Shown: in pieces, positions 36,084-44,563 of the stretch | Layout of the letters: every line of letters starts with the position of its first letter | Position numbering within the stretch: the stretch's first letter is position 1 | Source of the DNA: Pseudoalteromonas luteoviolacea | Lineage (GTDB): Bacteria; Pseudomonadota; Gammaproteobacteria; Enterobacterales; Alteromonadaceae | Reading direction: 5' to 3' | Length of the DNA: 64,000 nucleotides | NCBI RefSeq assembly: GCF_021654285.1 | Contig: NZ_JAKFZS010000010.1 | Span: 124,001-188,000, forward strand | Made by a program: the position numbers and the translations under genes | Notes under the pieces: model-generated | Database searches by the model: none | What the model saw: the letters and a program-made list of their open reading frames with translations, nothing else | Told to the model about the DNA's origin: nothing

Positions 36084-37301
36084 CTAAATGAGCTTGTGCA
36101 CTGTAATGACTAACGCTGCCAGAGCGTCTCTCCGCTCTTCCAAATAGTCATATTGGTCATAAATACCTTCGACACCCTTTAACTTGTGATTCAAGCACCT
36201 CTCGGCCACATGGCCGGGAGTGCCTTGTTTTGCCAATAGTGTTCGACAAGTGCGGCGTAGGTCATGTACGGTGAAGTGAGGTATATCACCCATTAGATTG
36301 GGTGGCTGTTTCTTTTTACCAGCTTCATGTCCAAATAGCTTGGTAATGGCTCGGTTAAGCGTGTCTGGGCCCATGTGAGGGCGCTTACTGGTTCTCCTGC
36401 TAGGGAATACAAACTCAGAACCAAACCCTCGTATTTTTAACTCCTCAAGCCACTTCAATACCTCTGGTGCTAGTGGAATAGTAAAACCTACATTGGTTTT
36501 ACTGCGTTCCTTTGGTAAATGCCAAAAACCTTCCTTCAAATCAAACTCTTCCCACTTTGCTTCACACAATTCAGATTTACGAACCCCTAAACAAACTAAG
36601 AGAGCACAGGCTAAATAGTTGTCGCGGCTAAAGCTGGTACTGTTTTCTCTCGCCATACGGAAAAATGCGGTTAGCTCGTCTTCGCTTAACGCTCGATCTT
36701 TGCTTTGCTCTATTCCGCCAGCGTCTTTCACAGTGAAAGCAGAGGCTGGATTACCCTGAAGAAGGTCAAGCTTAATCCCATGGTTAAAAAGCTGCTTACA
36801 GTGGCCTAGAGCGTCATTGGCAATGGTTGGTCGACCGGAGTCATTAATTGCTGTGATTGTTGTGCGAATATCACGGGCAGTAATTTTATCGAGAGGGATT
36901 TCACCAATGTGTGGGGCGATGTCTTTGGTGTAAACACGCTTGGGGATATTAGGGTGTTTAAGGCGCTTAACTAGAGTTGGGTACCAATCTTCAAATAAGT
37001 CATTAACGGTTTTAATGCTTTCTTGTTCGGCGCGTTTACGCTGTAAGAGTGGATCAAAGCCCTCACGCACCTGCTTCATTTTAGTAGCAGCATCGGCACG
37101 TGCATTCGCTAAAGTAAGATCTTTAACCTTACCAAGCGTCATTTCACGGCGCTTTTTATTGGAGGTGAAGCGTAGCATCCAGCTCGCAGTGCCCGAAGCT
37201 GGGACTACCAAGTACAAGCCCTCACCATCAGCATGGCGCTTCGTTTTATCGCCACCAGCTTTAATGAGCGCTTCTACTTTCTTAACCGTTAACTTAGCCA
37301 T
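36084..37301 (-). CDS. island integrase, DUF4102 tyrosine recombinase
   Basis: 405 residues. The N-terminal arm-binding DUF4102 domain (LTVKKVEALIKAGGDKTKRHADGEGLYLVVP) is followed by a core-binding domain and a catalytic domain: Arg in CLGVRKSELCEAKW, HDLRRT, LNHK and Tyr in IYDQYDYLEERRDAL. It starts with AGAGGTGGG upstream and reads away from yicC, 201 bases from the right att site. It is the presumed catalyst of insertion into yicC. Confidence 0.93.
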   Translation of the reverse strand: MAKLTVKKVEALIKAGGDKTKRHADGEGLYLVVPASGTASWMLRFTSNKKRREMTLGKVKDLTLANARADAATKMKQVREGFDPLLQRKRAEQESIKTVNDLFEDWYPTLVKRLKHPNIPKRVYTKDIAPHIGEIPLDKITARDIRTTITAINDSGRPTIANDALGHCKQLFNHGIKLDLLQGNPASAFTVKDAGGIEQSKDRALSEDELTAFFRMARENSTSFSRDNYLACALLVCLGVRKSELCEAKWEEFDLKEGFWHLPKERSKTNVGFTIPLAPEVLKWLEELKIRGFGSEFVFPSRRTSKRPHMGPDTLNRAITKLFGHEAGKKKQPPNLMGDIPHFTVHDLRRTCRTLLAKQGTPGHVAERCLNHKLKGVEGIYDQYDYLEERRDALAALVITVHKLI

Positions 37302-37340
37302 AACCCACCTCTAGCAGTGCATGATCTCGGTGAATATCGA

Positions 37341-37410
37341 TTACCCACCACTTACGTTTATAGTAAGTCTATCATACCCACCACATTAACCACCAGTTGG
37401 TGGTGGTTAA
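37341..37410. promoter_or_regulatory. cluster of candidate integrase arm-type sites
   Basis: Related motifs TTACCCACCA (37341-37350), ATACCCACCA (37374-37383), TTAACCACCA (37386-37395) and its inverse TGGTGGTTAA (37401-37410) lie between the integrase and yicC. TTAACCACCA is exactly the motif repeated at 20053-20074 beside the left att site. Some copies must overlap the integrase promoter, which would allow feedback. Confidence 0.6.
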
Positions 37411-37501
37411 TGGTGTATTAAAGAATACTAAAGTGGAAAGTTGTTTTTTCTAAGTTGTTGTATTTTTGATTATTAAATCCAATAAAATACAATTATGGAG
37501 A

Positions 37502-37522
37502 TTACTCAATATTCTGGATCTG
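37502..37522. repeat. right attachment site in yicC
   Basis: Identical over 17 bases (37506-37522) and one mismatch over 21 to 19961-19981. It covers the yicC stop and last six codons. Confidence 0.9.
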
Positions 37523-38362
37523 CTCACGCATTTGTTCAATCAGTACTTTTAGCTCTACCGCGGCATTGGTGATCTCAGCATTGATAGATTTAGAGGCAAG
37601 TGTATTCGACTCACGGTTAAACTCTTGCATCATAAAGTCTAAACGACGGCCGCATGCGCCACCTTTTTTCAAGATTTTATGCGTCTCTTTGACGTGAGAT
37701 TTTAAGCGGTCTAGCTCTTCTGCCACATCTTGCTTTTGTGCAAGGTAAATAAGTTCTTGCTCTAAGCGTGATTCATCGATTTCCGTTTGTAGCTCTTCCA
37801 GTTTTTGTGTGAGCTTGTCACGCTGCCATTTAGTCACTTCTGGCATGTGGCCTTCAACAACGGCGACTTGTTCAAGAATACCGTCTAGGCGTGTGGTGAT
37901 CATGCTCCCAAGGTTTGCACCTTCAGAGGCTCTTGCCGCTTTAAAGTCTTGTACGACTTCGTCAAAACCGGCAAGTAATGCACTGTTTACTTCATCTAAA
38001 TCGACTTCTTCAGCTTCCATAACGCCTGGCCAGCGCAAGATTTCAGTTGGGTTGATATCACCACCGCTGATAGATTGCACCCATTTAGCATTTTCTAAAA
38101 TTTGTTTGGCTAGGGTTTCGTTAATAGACAGCTGACCAACATGCGCTGGATTTGCTGCAAATTTTAAATAGACTTCTACTTTGCCTCGTTGCAGTTGCTT
38201 GCGAAGGCGTTCACGTACTACTGGCTCTAATGCCCTGAATTGCTCCGGCGCGCGGATAAATGTCTCGAGATAACGTTGATTGACTGAGCGGATCTCCCAA
38301 ACCCCAGTGCCCCAATCGCCTTTTACCTCTTTTCGAGCGTAGGCGGTCATACTATGGATCAT
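37502..38362 (-). CDS. yicC: YicC family protein (endoribonuclease-related)
   Basis: 286 residues with IHSMTAYAR at the start, a YicC_N region including GVWEIRSVNQRYLETFIRAPEQFR, and the DUF1732 C-terminus (GRRLDFMMQEFNRESNTLASKS). E. coli YicC has been reported to act in RNA decay; the role here is inferred. Its 3' end is the island insertion site and its last six codons are restored by the right att copy. It is divergent from rph. Confidence 0.95.
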   Translation of the reverse strand: MIHSMTAYARKEVKGDWGTGVWEIRSVNQRYLETFIRAPEQFRALEPVVRERLRKQLQRGKVEVYLKFAANPAHVGQLSINETLAKQILENAKWVQSISGGDINPTEILRWPGVMEAEEVDLDEVNSALLAGFDEVVQDFKAARASEGANLGSMITTRLDGILEQVAVVEGHMPEVTKWQRDKLTQKLEELQTEIDESRLEQELIYLAQKQDVAEELDRLKSHVKETHKILKKGGACGRRLDFMMQEFNRESNTLASKSINAEITNAAVELKVLIEQMREQIQNIE

Positions 38363-38515
38363 ATAAAGTTCCTATTTAATTAAGTTTGCGTGGCCATTAT
38401 AGCCTAAGAAAAACGCTGCTCGATAGGTAAAGCTAAGATTTCTTTTGGTATTGCGTGGCATAGCGCAAAGGATCCCTTTATAATATTGCGAAACTTTGAT
38501 GATAGGGGAACGTGG

Positions 38516-39229
38516 ATGCGTCCAAGCGAAAGAACTGCAAATCAGATTAGACCTGTAACATTTACCCGTAACTATACAATGCATGCTGAAGGCTCAGTGC
38601 TTGTAGAGTTTGGCAATACAAAAGTGCTGTGTACAGCGACTGTGGAAGCGGGCGTACCGCGCTTTATGAAAGGACAAGGTAAAGGTTGGATCACTGCAGA
38701 GTATGGCATGCTTCCTCGCTCTACTCACACTCGCAATGGCCGCGAAGCTGCAAAAGGCAAGCAAGGCGGTCGTACGATGGAAATTCAACGCCTTATCGCA
38801 CGCGCTTTACGTGCTGCGGTTGACCTATCGGCGCTAGGTGAAAACACCATTACAATTGACTGTGATGTGCTGCAAGCAGACGGTGGTACACGTACAGCAT
38901 CAATCAGTGGTGCATGTGTGGCATTGGTTGACGCACTGACGCACATGCGTGCTAAAGGCATGATCAATGCAAACCCTCTTAAGTTCATGATTGCCGCGAT
39001 TTCTGTTGGTGTATACAACGGAGAAGCGATCAGTGACTTAGAGTACCTTGAAGACTCAGAAGCAGAAACTGACATGAACGTGATCATGACAGAAACAGGT
39101 AAGCTGATTGAAGTGCAAGGTACTGCTGAAGGCGAACCTTTCTCATTCGAAGAGCTGGACGAGTTGCTGGCACTCGCTAAGCACTCAATTCGCGAGATCA
39201 TCGATATTCAAAAACAAGCATTAGCGTAA
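38516..39229 (+). CDS. rph: ribonuclease PH
   Basis: 237 residues from ATG 38516 (AGGGGAACG upstream; 38486 is in frame but precedes this site). [41 protein letters not shown] is the RNase PH start; [35 protein letters not shown] and [17 protein letters not shown] carry the active-site Arg and Asp residues. It trims tRNA 3' ends with phosphate. It is 14 bases upstream of pyrE. Confidence 0.97.
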   Translation: MRPSERTANQIRPVTFTRNYTMHAEGSVLVEFGNTKVLCTATVEAGVPRFMKGQGKGWITAEYGMLPRSTHTRNGREAAKGKQGGRTMEIQRLIARALRAAVDLSALGENTITIDCDVLQADGGTRTASISGACVALVDALTHMRAKGMINANPLKFMIAAISVGVYNGEAISDLEYLEDSEAETDMNVIMTETGKLIEVQGTAEGEPFSFEELDELLALAKHSIREIIDIQKQALA

Positions 39230-39243
39230 GCAGTAGGTGAGTT

Positions 39244-39888
39244 ATGAAACAGTATCAAAAAGATTTTATTGAATTTGCGCTAGAAAAGCAGGTACTAAAG
39301 TTTGGCGAGTTTACGCTTAAATCTGGTCGTACTAGCCCTTATTTCTTTAATGCTGGCTTATTTAACACGGGTCGTGACCTTGCGCGTTTAGGTCGTTTTT
39401 ATGCTGCAGCACTAGAAGATGCGGGCATTGCTTATGATGTGTTATTTGGCCCAGCCTATAAAGGCATTCCAATTGCGACAACAACTGCTGTTGCACTGGC
39501 TGATCACCATGACAAAGACGTACCTTACTGCTTTAATCGTAAAGAGAAAAAGCAACACGGTGAAGGCGGAAACCTAGTTGGTTCTGAGCTTAAAGGCCGT
39601 ATTATGTTGGTTGATGATGTGATCACAGCTGGTACTGCAATTCGTGAATCGATGGAAATTATTAAGGCGAACGAAGCAGACTTAGCTGGTGTATTGATTG
39701 CCCTTGACCGTCAGGAAAAAGGTAAAGGTGAGCTTTCTGCAATTCAAGAAGTAGAGCGTGACTTTGGCACAGAAGTGGTGTCGATTGTTAAGCTTGCTGA
39801 TCTCATTACTTACCTAGAGCAACAAGGTAGCGCGTCTGAGCATCTGGCGGCAGTTAAAGCGTATCGTGACCAATACGGTGTTGCTTAA
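39244..39888 (+). CDS. pyrE: orotate phosphoribosyltransferase
   Basis: 214 residues. [19 protein letters not shown] and the PRPP loop [12 protein letters not shown] are complete, and [14 protein letters not shown] is the OMP-side segment. It makes OMP in pyrimidine synthesis. The rph-pyrE pair is as in E. coli, and a terminator follows. Confidence 0.97.
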   Translation: MKQYQKDFIEFALEKQVLKFGEFTLKSGRTSPYFFNAGLFNTGRDLARLGRFYAAALEDAGIAYDVLFGPAYKGIPIATTTAVALADHHDKDVPYCFNRKEKKQHGEGGNLVGSELKGRIMLVDDVITAGTAIRESMEIIKANEADLAGVLIALDRQEKGKGELSAIQEVERDFGTEVVSIVKLADLITYLEQQGSASEHLAAVKAYRDQYGVA

Positions 39889-39913
39889 GTTGTGACTTAA
39901 TGAAGTATTGACT

Positions 39914-39945
39914 AAAAATACCAGCCAACAGGCTGGTATTTTTTT
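39914..39945 (+). terminator. rho-independent terminator after pyrE
   Basis: A 13-bp stem AAAAATACCAGCC/GGCTGGTATTTTT with an AACA loop, followed by TT. Confidence 0.92.
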
Positions 39946-40034
39946 GTCTGTGCAAAAGTGTTTTGCGTACAAAGTCAGCCTAGGCTCATTGGAGTATGTT
40001 ACTCTAAGGGCAATTTTCATAACTAGCTGAACTT

Positions 40035-41384
40035 ATGCATATTCATATTCTTGGGATCTGCGGCACCTTTATGGGGGGCATTGCAGCCATCGCACAATCT
40101 TTGGGCCATAAAGTCACGGGCTCAGACCAAAATGTTTACCCGCCAATGAGTACCCAACTTGAGTCTTTGGGTATTGAATTAACGCAAGGTTATGATCCCG
40201 CTCAGTTGGAGCCAAGACCAGATGTGGTTGTGATAGGCAATGCAATGAGTCGCGGTAACCCTTGTGTAGAGTATGTGTTAGAGAAGGGCCTGCCGTATAC
40301 ATCAGGACCTGAGTGGTTAAAACAGCATGTATTGCAAGATGCTTGGGTACTCGCTGTTGCTGGTACACATGGCAAAACCACCACAGCCAGTATGTTAGCT
40401 TGGTTGCTTGAATATGCAGGTCTTAAACCCGGCTTTTTAATTGGTGGGATTGTGCAAAACTTTGGTTTATCCGCACGGGTTACCGATACGCCATTTTTTG
40501 TTATCGAAGCCGATGAATATGACACCGCTTTTTTCGACAAGCGCAGCAAGTTTGTTCACTATTTACCACGTACGTTAATTCTGAATAACCTCGAGTTTGA
40601 TCATGCAGATATTTTTGCTGATTTAAATGCCATCCAGACTCAGTTCCACCATTTGATCAGAACCCTGCCTGGGCTGGGGAAAGCGATTTATCCAGCACAA
40701 GATAGTGCAATAAATGAGGTATTAGCGCGTGGTTTTTGGAGTCAAAAAGAATCGCTTGGTGGAGACTGGTCGTATCAATTAACCGCGCCAGATGGCAGCC
40801 GCTTTAATGTGCTGCTAGAGGGTAAAGAAGTTGGTGAGGTAAACTGGTCTGCCATTGGTGAGCACAATGTGAAAAATGCCATTATGGCCATTGCTGCCGC
40901 GCGTCATGTCGGGATCCCAGTTGAGGTAAGCATTGAAGCACTGCAAACTTTCAAGTCGCCAAAACGTCGTATGGAACTCAAAGCCGAAATAGGTGGAGTG
41001 AGTGTATATGATGACTTTGCACATCATCCAACTGCGATTGAAACGACGCTTGCAGGGCTTCGTGCCAAAGTGGGTAGTGATGAAATCATTGCTATTTTGG
41101 AGCCGCGTTCAAATACCATGAAAATGGGCGTGCACCAAGATACGTTAATGAATGCGCTTGGCGCCGCTGATGAGGCTTTAGTCTATGAGCCACAAGGCCT
41201 TTCATGGTCTTTAAAAGAAGCGGCAGTAAAAGCGGGTCGCCAATGTTTTGCGAGTACAGATGATATTATTAAGTACGTCACTTCGCAGGCCAAACCAAAT
41301 CAGCATATTTTAATTATGAGTAACGGTGGTTTTAATGGCATTCATGATGCCCTAACCGCTGAGCTTAAAAAGGTAATGTCATAA
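40035..41384 (+). CDS. mpl: UDP-MurNAc tripeptide ligase (murein recycling)
   Basis: 449 residues: [38 protein letters not shown] at the start, [12 protein letters not shown] (ATP loop), [19 protein letters not shown] and [11 protein letters not shown], the Mur-ligase order with the long-type Mpl features. It ligates L-Ala-gamma-D-Glu-meso-A2pm, recycled from murein, to UDP-MurNAc. ubiX follows after 4 bases. Confidence 0.96.
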   Translation: MHIHILGICGTFMGGIAAIAQSLGHKVTGSDQNVYPPMSTQLESLGIELTQGYDPAQLEPRPDVVVIGNAMSRGNPCVEYVLEKGLPYTSGPEWLKQHVLQDAWVLAVAGTHGKTTTASMLAWLLEYAGLKPGFLIGGIVQNFGLSARVTDTPFFVIEADEYDTAFFDKRSKFVHYLPRTLILNNLEFDHADIFADLNAIQTQFHHLIRTLPGLGKAIYPAQDSAINEVLARGFWSQKESLGGDWSYQLTAPDGSRFNVLLEGKEVGEVNWSAIGEHNVKNAIMAIAAARHVGIPVEVSIEALQTFKSPKRRMELKAEIGGVSVYDDFAHHPTAIETTLAGLRAKVGSDEIIAILEPRSNTMKMGVHQDTLMNALGAADEALVYEPQGLSWSLKEAAVKAGRQCFASTDDIIKYVTSQAKPNQHILIMSNGGFNGIHDALTAELKKVMS

Positions 41385-41388
41385 ACCT

Positions 41389-42006
41389 ATGTCACAATTT
41401 AAAGATCCAATTACGTTAGCATTTAGCGGTGCATCGGGTGCACCATATGGCCTACGTTTATTAGAAGTTTTGGTCGCACTTGATTATCAAGTCTTTGTGC
41501 TTATCTCCAGCGCCGCGCGCGTGGTACTGGATACTGAGTCCAACGTTAAACTCTCTGGTAATGAAGCCAAAGCCACTGAACAGCTTAGTGCGTTATGCAA
41601 AGCCAAAGAAGGTCAAATTCAAGTCTTTGGGAAAGACAACTGGTTTAGTCCCGTTGCATCCGGTTCTGCCGCACCGAAAAAAATGGTGGTGTGTCCGTGT
41701 AGCGCAGGAAGTGTCTCAGCGATTGCACTGGGTGCATCAGATAACTTACTTGAGCGTGCAGCGGATGTGGTGATTAAAGAGCATGGGCAGTTAATATTGG
41801 TGCCAAGAGAGACGCCATTTAGCCCGATCCATTTGGAAAATATGCTCAAACTGAGTCAATTGGGCGTCACTATTATGCCTGCTGCGCCGGGCTTTTATCA
41901 TCAACCACAGTCAATCGAGGATCTGGTTGATTTTATGGTGGCACGGATTTTAGACCATCTAAACATCGAACATAATCTGGCAAAACGCTGGGGATATGGC
42001 GACTAA
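41389..42006 (+). CDS. ubiX: flavin prenyltransferase UbiX
   Basis: 205 residues: [22 protein letters not shown] binds [46 protein letters not shown] and [37 protein letters not shown] are the UbiX signature. It makes prenylated FMN for UbiD in ubiquinone synthesis. It lies between mpl and the ABC transporter genes, all rightward. Confidence 0.95.
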   Translation: MSQFKDPITLAFSGASGAPYGLRLLEVLVALDYQVFVLISSAARVVLDTESNVKLSGNEAKATEQLSALCKAKEGQIQVFGKDNWFSPVASGSAAPKKMVVCPCSAGSVSAIALGASDNLLERAADVVIKEHGQLILVPRETPFSPIHLENMLKLSQLGVTIMPAAPGFYHQPQSIEDLVDFMVARILDHLNIEHNLAKRWGYGD

Positions 42007-42048
42007 ATTGTTTGAAAACACATTATGGGGATTGGGGATCCGAAATAC

Positions 42049-42969
42049 ATGACAACTGCATTAAGTATAAAAGGCTTAAAAAAAGTCTATAAAAACGGTG
42101 TTGAAGCCGTTAAAGGGATAGATTTAGAGGTCCAAGAAGGGGATTTCTTCGCATTGCTAGGCCCAAATGGGGCGGGCAAGTCAACAACAATTGGGGTTAT
42201 TGCCTCTTTGGTGAATAAAACCCAAGGTGAGGTCAGTGTTTTTGGCCACTCAATTGATACCGCATTAGAAGAGGCGAAATCTGAGCTTGGTTTAGTCCCT
42301 CAGGAGTTCAACTTTAGCCAGTTCGAAACGCTGAGCCAAATTTTGGTGAATCAAGCAGGCTACTATGGCGTACCTCGCCAAGTTGCACATCAGCGCGCCG
42401 AGAAATACCTCAAGCAGCTAGGACTGTTTGATAAAAAAGACAAGCAAGCACGTACCTTATCTGGAGGTATGAAACGCCGTTTAATGATCGCCCGTGCACT
42501 GATGCATGAGCCAAAGCTATTGATATTGGATGAGCCTACTGCGGGTGTGGACATAGAGCTAAGACGCTCGATGTGGGATTTCTTGCGCGAAATTAACAGC
42601 CAAGGTGTCACCATTATCTTAACGACTCACTATTTAGAAGAGGCTGAGTTATTGTGTCGCAATATCGCCATTATCGACAAAGGGGTTATTGTTGAGCACA
42701 CTACGATAAAAGCCTTGTTAGCAAAGCTGGACAAAGAAACCTTTATCTTAGACTTACAAGCGCCCATCAAGCCAGTGTCGCTGTCAGGGTACCAGTTTAC
42801 CTTGATTGATGATCACACCCTTGAAGTCGAAGTGGAGAAGTCACAAGGGCTTAATGGCGTTTTTGCGCAATTGAGCGAGCAGGGCAATACAGTGTTAAGT
42901 ATGCGCAATAAAGCGAATCGCTTAGAAGAGCTATTTGTGGGGTTATTAGAGCAGGGGCGTAAGCAATGA
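42049..42969 (+). CDS. yadG: ABC-2 transporter ATP-binding protein, YadG-like
   Basis: 306 residues from ATG 42049 (GGGGAT upstream). Walker A GPNGAGKST, signature LSGGMKRR, Walker B LLILDEPTAGVD and H-loop TTHYLEEAE. The C-terminal tail after ~220 has the AcrA-like accessory region common to this class. It overlaps the permease gene by 4 bases. Substrate unknown; the pair matches YadG/YadH in layout. Confidence 0.85.
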   Translation: MTTALSIKGLKKVYKNGVEAVKGIDLEVQEGDFFALLGPNGAGKSTTIGVIASLVNKTQGEVSVFGHSIDTALEEAKSELGLVPQEFNFSQFETLSQILVNQAGYYGVPRQVAHQRAEKYLKQLGLFDKKDKQARTLSGGMKRRLMIARALMHEPKLLILDEPTAGVDIELRRSMWDFLREINSQGVTIILTTHYLEEAELLCRNIAIIDKGVIVEHTTIKALLAKLDKETFILDLQAPIKPVSLSGYQFTLIDDHTLEVEVEKSQGLNGVFAQLSEQGNTVLSMRNKANRLEELFVGLLEQGRKQ

Positions 42970-43739
42970 GCATATTAAAATATCGTGTTGCACTGAAGAG
43001 TATTTGGATTAAAGAGTGTATACGCTTTTTGCGCATTTGGGTGCAAACCTTAGTACCGCCAGCCATTACGATGACACTTTATTTTATCATTTTTGGTAGC
43101 TTGATTGGGTCGCGCATTGGTGAAATGGGCGGCTTTGGCTACATGGAGTTTATTGTGCCGGGTCTTATCATGATGTCGGTGATCACCAACTCCTATTCAA
43201 ATGTGGCGTCTAGCTTTTACTCAACAAAGTTTCAAAAGAGTATTGAAGAATTATTGGTTGCGCCAGTACCTAACTATGTGATTGTACTCGGTTACATGGG
43301 GGGCGGTATGGCTCGTGGCATGCTGGTGGGCTTAATTGTCAGCTTGGTTAGTTTGTTTTTTGTGGATATTCAAATTCATAATATCGCCGTGATTGTGGCC
43401 ACTGTGGTGCTCACTTCCGCTGTTTTTGCACTTGGCGGTTTGATCAACGCCGTGTATGCAAACAGCTTTGATGATATCAGTATTATTCCGACCTTTGTGC
43501 TAACGCCGTTGACGTATCTGGGTGGGGTATTCTACTCGATTCAGTTGCTCCCTGAGTTTTGGCAAGGGGTATCTCAAATCAACCCAATCATTTATATGGT
43601 TAACGCATTCAGATATGGCTTCTTAGGTGTATCTGACGTCAATATCTATGTTGCATTTGGCGTGCTCATTGGTTTTATTTCTGTGCTATTTACGATAGCG
43701 CTGACACTGATTAAGCGTGGTGTTGGACTAAGACACTAA
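42966..43739 (+). CDS. yadH: ABC-2 transporter permease, YadH-like
   Basis: 257 residues with about six TM helices and the ABC-2 motif region (TFVLTPLTYLGGVFYSIQLLPEFWQGVSQINPIIYMVNAFRYGFLGVSD). It starts inside the ATPase gene (ATGA) and ends just before a GNRA-loop terminator. It completes an exporter with the preceding ATPase. Confidence 0.85.
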   Translation: MSILKYRVALKSIWIKECIRFLRIWVQTLVPPAITMTLYFIIFGSLIGSRIGEMGGFGYMEFIVPGLIMMSVITNSYSNVASSFYSTKFQKSIEELLVAPVPNYVIVLGYMGGGMARGMLVGLIVSLVSLFFVDIQIHNIAVIVATVVLTSAVFALGGLINAVYANSFDDISIIPTFVLTPLTYLGGVFYSIQLLPEFWQGVSQINPIIYMVNAFRYGFLGVSDVNIYVAFGVLIGFISVLFTIALTLIKRGVGLRH

Positions 43740-43744
43740 CAGAT

Positions 43745-43768
43745 AGCAGAGCGCAAGCTCTGCTTTTC
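43745..43768 (+). terminator. rho-independent terminator after the ABC transporter
   Basis: An 8-bp stem AGCAGAGC/GCTCTGCT with a GCAA loop, followed by TTTT. Confidence 0.8.
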
Positions 43769-43848
43769 CCCTCTTCTAGGGGGATTTTATTCCTCACCCT
43801 ATTTACTTTGGCCCCCAAGCTTTTAAAATTGCCCCATTCAAATGCAAT

Positions 43849-44535
43849 ATGATAAGTAACATGGCTGACGCAAACTCTCGAAGTATCACGACAAATCAGA
43901 CTGGGCTACATGAAAAGCTCGACGAAATCGTTCATAAGCACTTAAGTGCAGAGTTCAAAAAGCCCATTGCTGAGCACACCTTAAGAGCGTTTAATGAGGT
44001 TAATGAAAAAGTACAGGCTTTTTCAGGTCCTATTATTCTAGATTCATGCTGTGGTGTCGGTGAGAGTACCGCAAACTTGGCAAAGCGTCATTCCGATGCC
44101 TTAGTGATTGGCATTGATAAATCATCGCATCGCCTTGATAAACACGATGTTGAGTACAAGCAAGATGAGCACGGTCAATATATATTGGTACAAGCCGATT
44201 TAAATGATTTTTGGCGCTTGGCTTATGAAGCTAATTGGCAGCCTAGTCACCATTATTTGCTGTATCCAAACCCATGGCCAAAAGCCAAGCATATTCAAAG
44301 GCGTTGGCATGGTGCCGCTGTTTTCCCTTTTATTGTTAAACTTGGCGGTGTATTGGAAGTGAGAAGTAACTGGTCTATTTATGTCGAGGAGTTTGCAAGA
44401 GCACTGCAGCTTGCGGGCGTTACAGTTGACGCTGAGGCGTATGAAAGTGAGTACGCAATCACGCCATTTGAGCGCAAGTACTGGGCCAGTGGCCAATCCA
44501 GTACGCGCTTAGTGGTGAATTTAAGCCAAATTTAA
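43849..44535 (+). CDS. TrmB-like SAM-dependent methyltransferase
   Basis: 228 residues. SAM-binding motif ILDSCCGVGESTANLAKRH followed by VIGIDKSSHRLDKH; the substrate-side LLYPNPWPKAKHIQRRWHGAAVFPFI is the TrmB hallmark (F-P-D-P-W-x-K-x-R-H...R-R). It differs from standard TrmB in the N-terminus and in PNPWPK, so it may be a paralogue that modifies tRNA or another target. Codon 5 (43861) is an alternative start. Confidence 0.75.
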   Translation: MISNMADANSRSITTNQTGLHEKLDEIVHKHLSAEFKKPIAEHTLRAFNEVNEKVQAFSGPIILDSCCGVGESTANLAKRHSDALVIGIDKSSHRLDKHDVEYKQDEHGQYILVQADLNDFWRLAYEANWQPSHHYLLYPNPWPKAKHIQRRWHGAAVFPFIVKLGGVLEVRSNWSIYVEEFARALQLAGVTVDAEAYESEYAITPFERKYWASGQSSTRLVVNLSQI

Positions 44536-44539
44536 TCGG

Positions 44540-44563
44540 TGAGGCCATCATAGCTAGGCCTCA
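44540..44563. terminator. bidirectional hairpin between convergent genes
   Basis: A 7-bp stem TGAGGCC/GGCCTCA between the TrmB-like gene and the leftward EAL gene, which it overlaps at the stop codon. Confidence 0.5.

Larger units (their letters stand above)
19961..37522. mobile_element. genomic island inserted at the 3' end of yicC
   Basis: Bounded by the repeats at 19961-19981 and 37502-37522 with an integrase reading away from yicC. Contents left to right: unknown RHH-tailed protein, Gp2-like replication protein, LRAT protein, short tyrosine recombinase, two DUF2787-type proteins, RadC, RNase H-like protein, AlpA-type regulator, HTH/Mrr/type I R-S, ATPase, HNH, type I M, integrase. The yicC 3' end is the documented target of SXT/R391-mobilised islands (MGIs such as MGIVflInd1), which also carry an AlpA-like recombination directionality factor. 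An oriT mimic, needed to prove mobilisation, could not be identified by eye. Confidence 0.8.
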
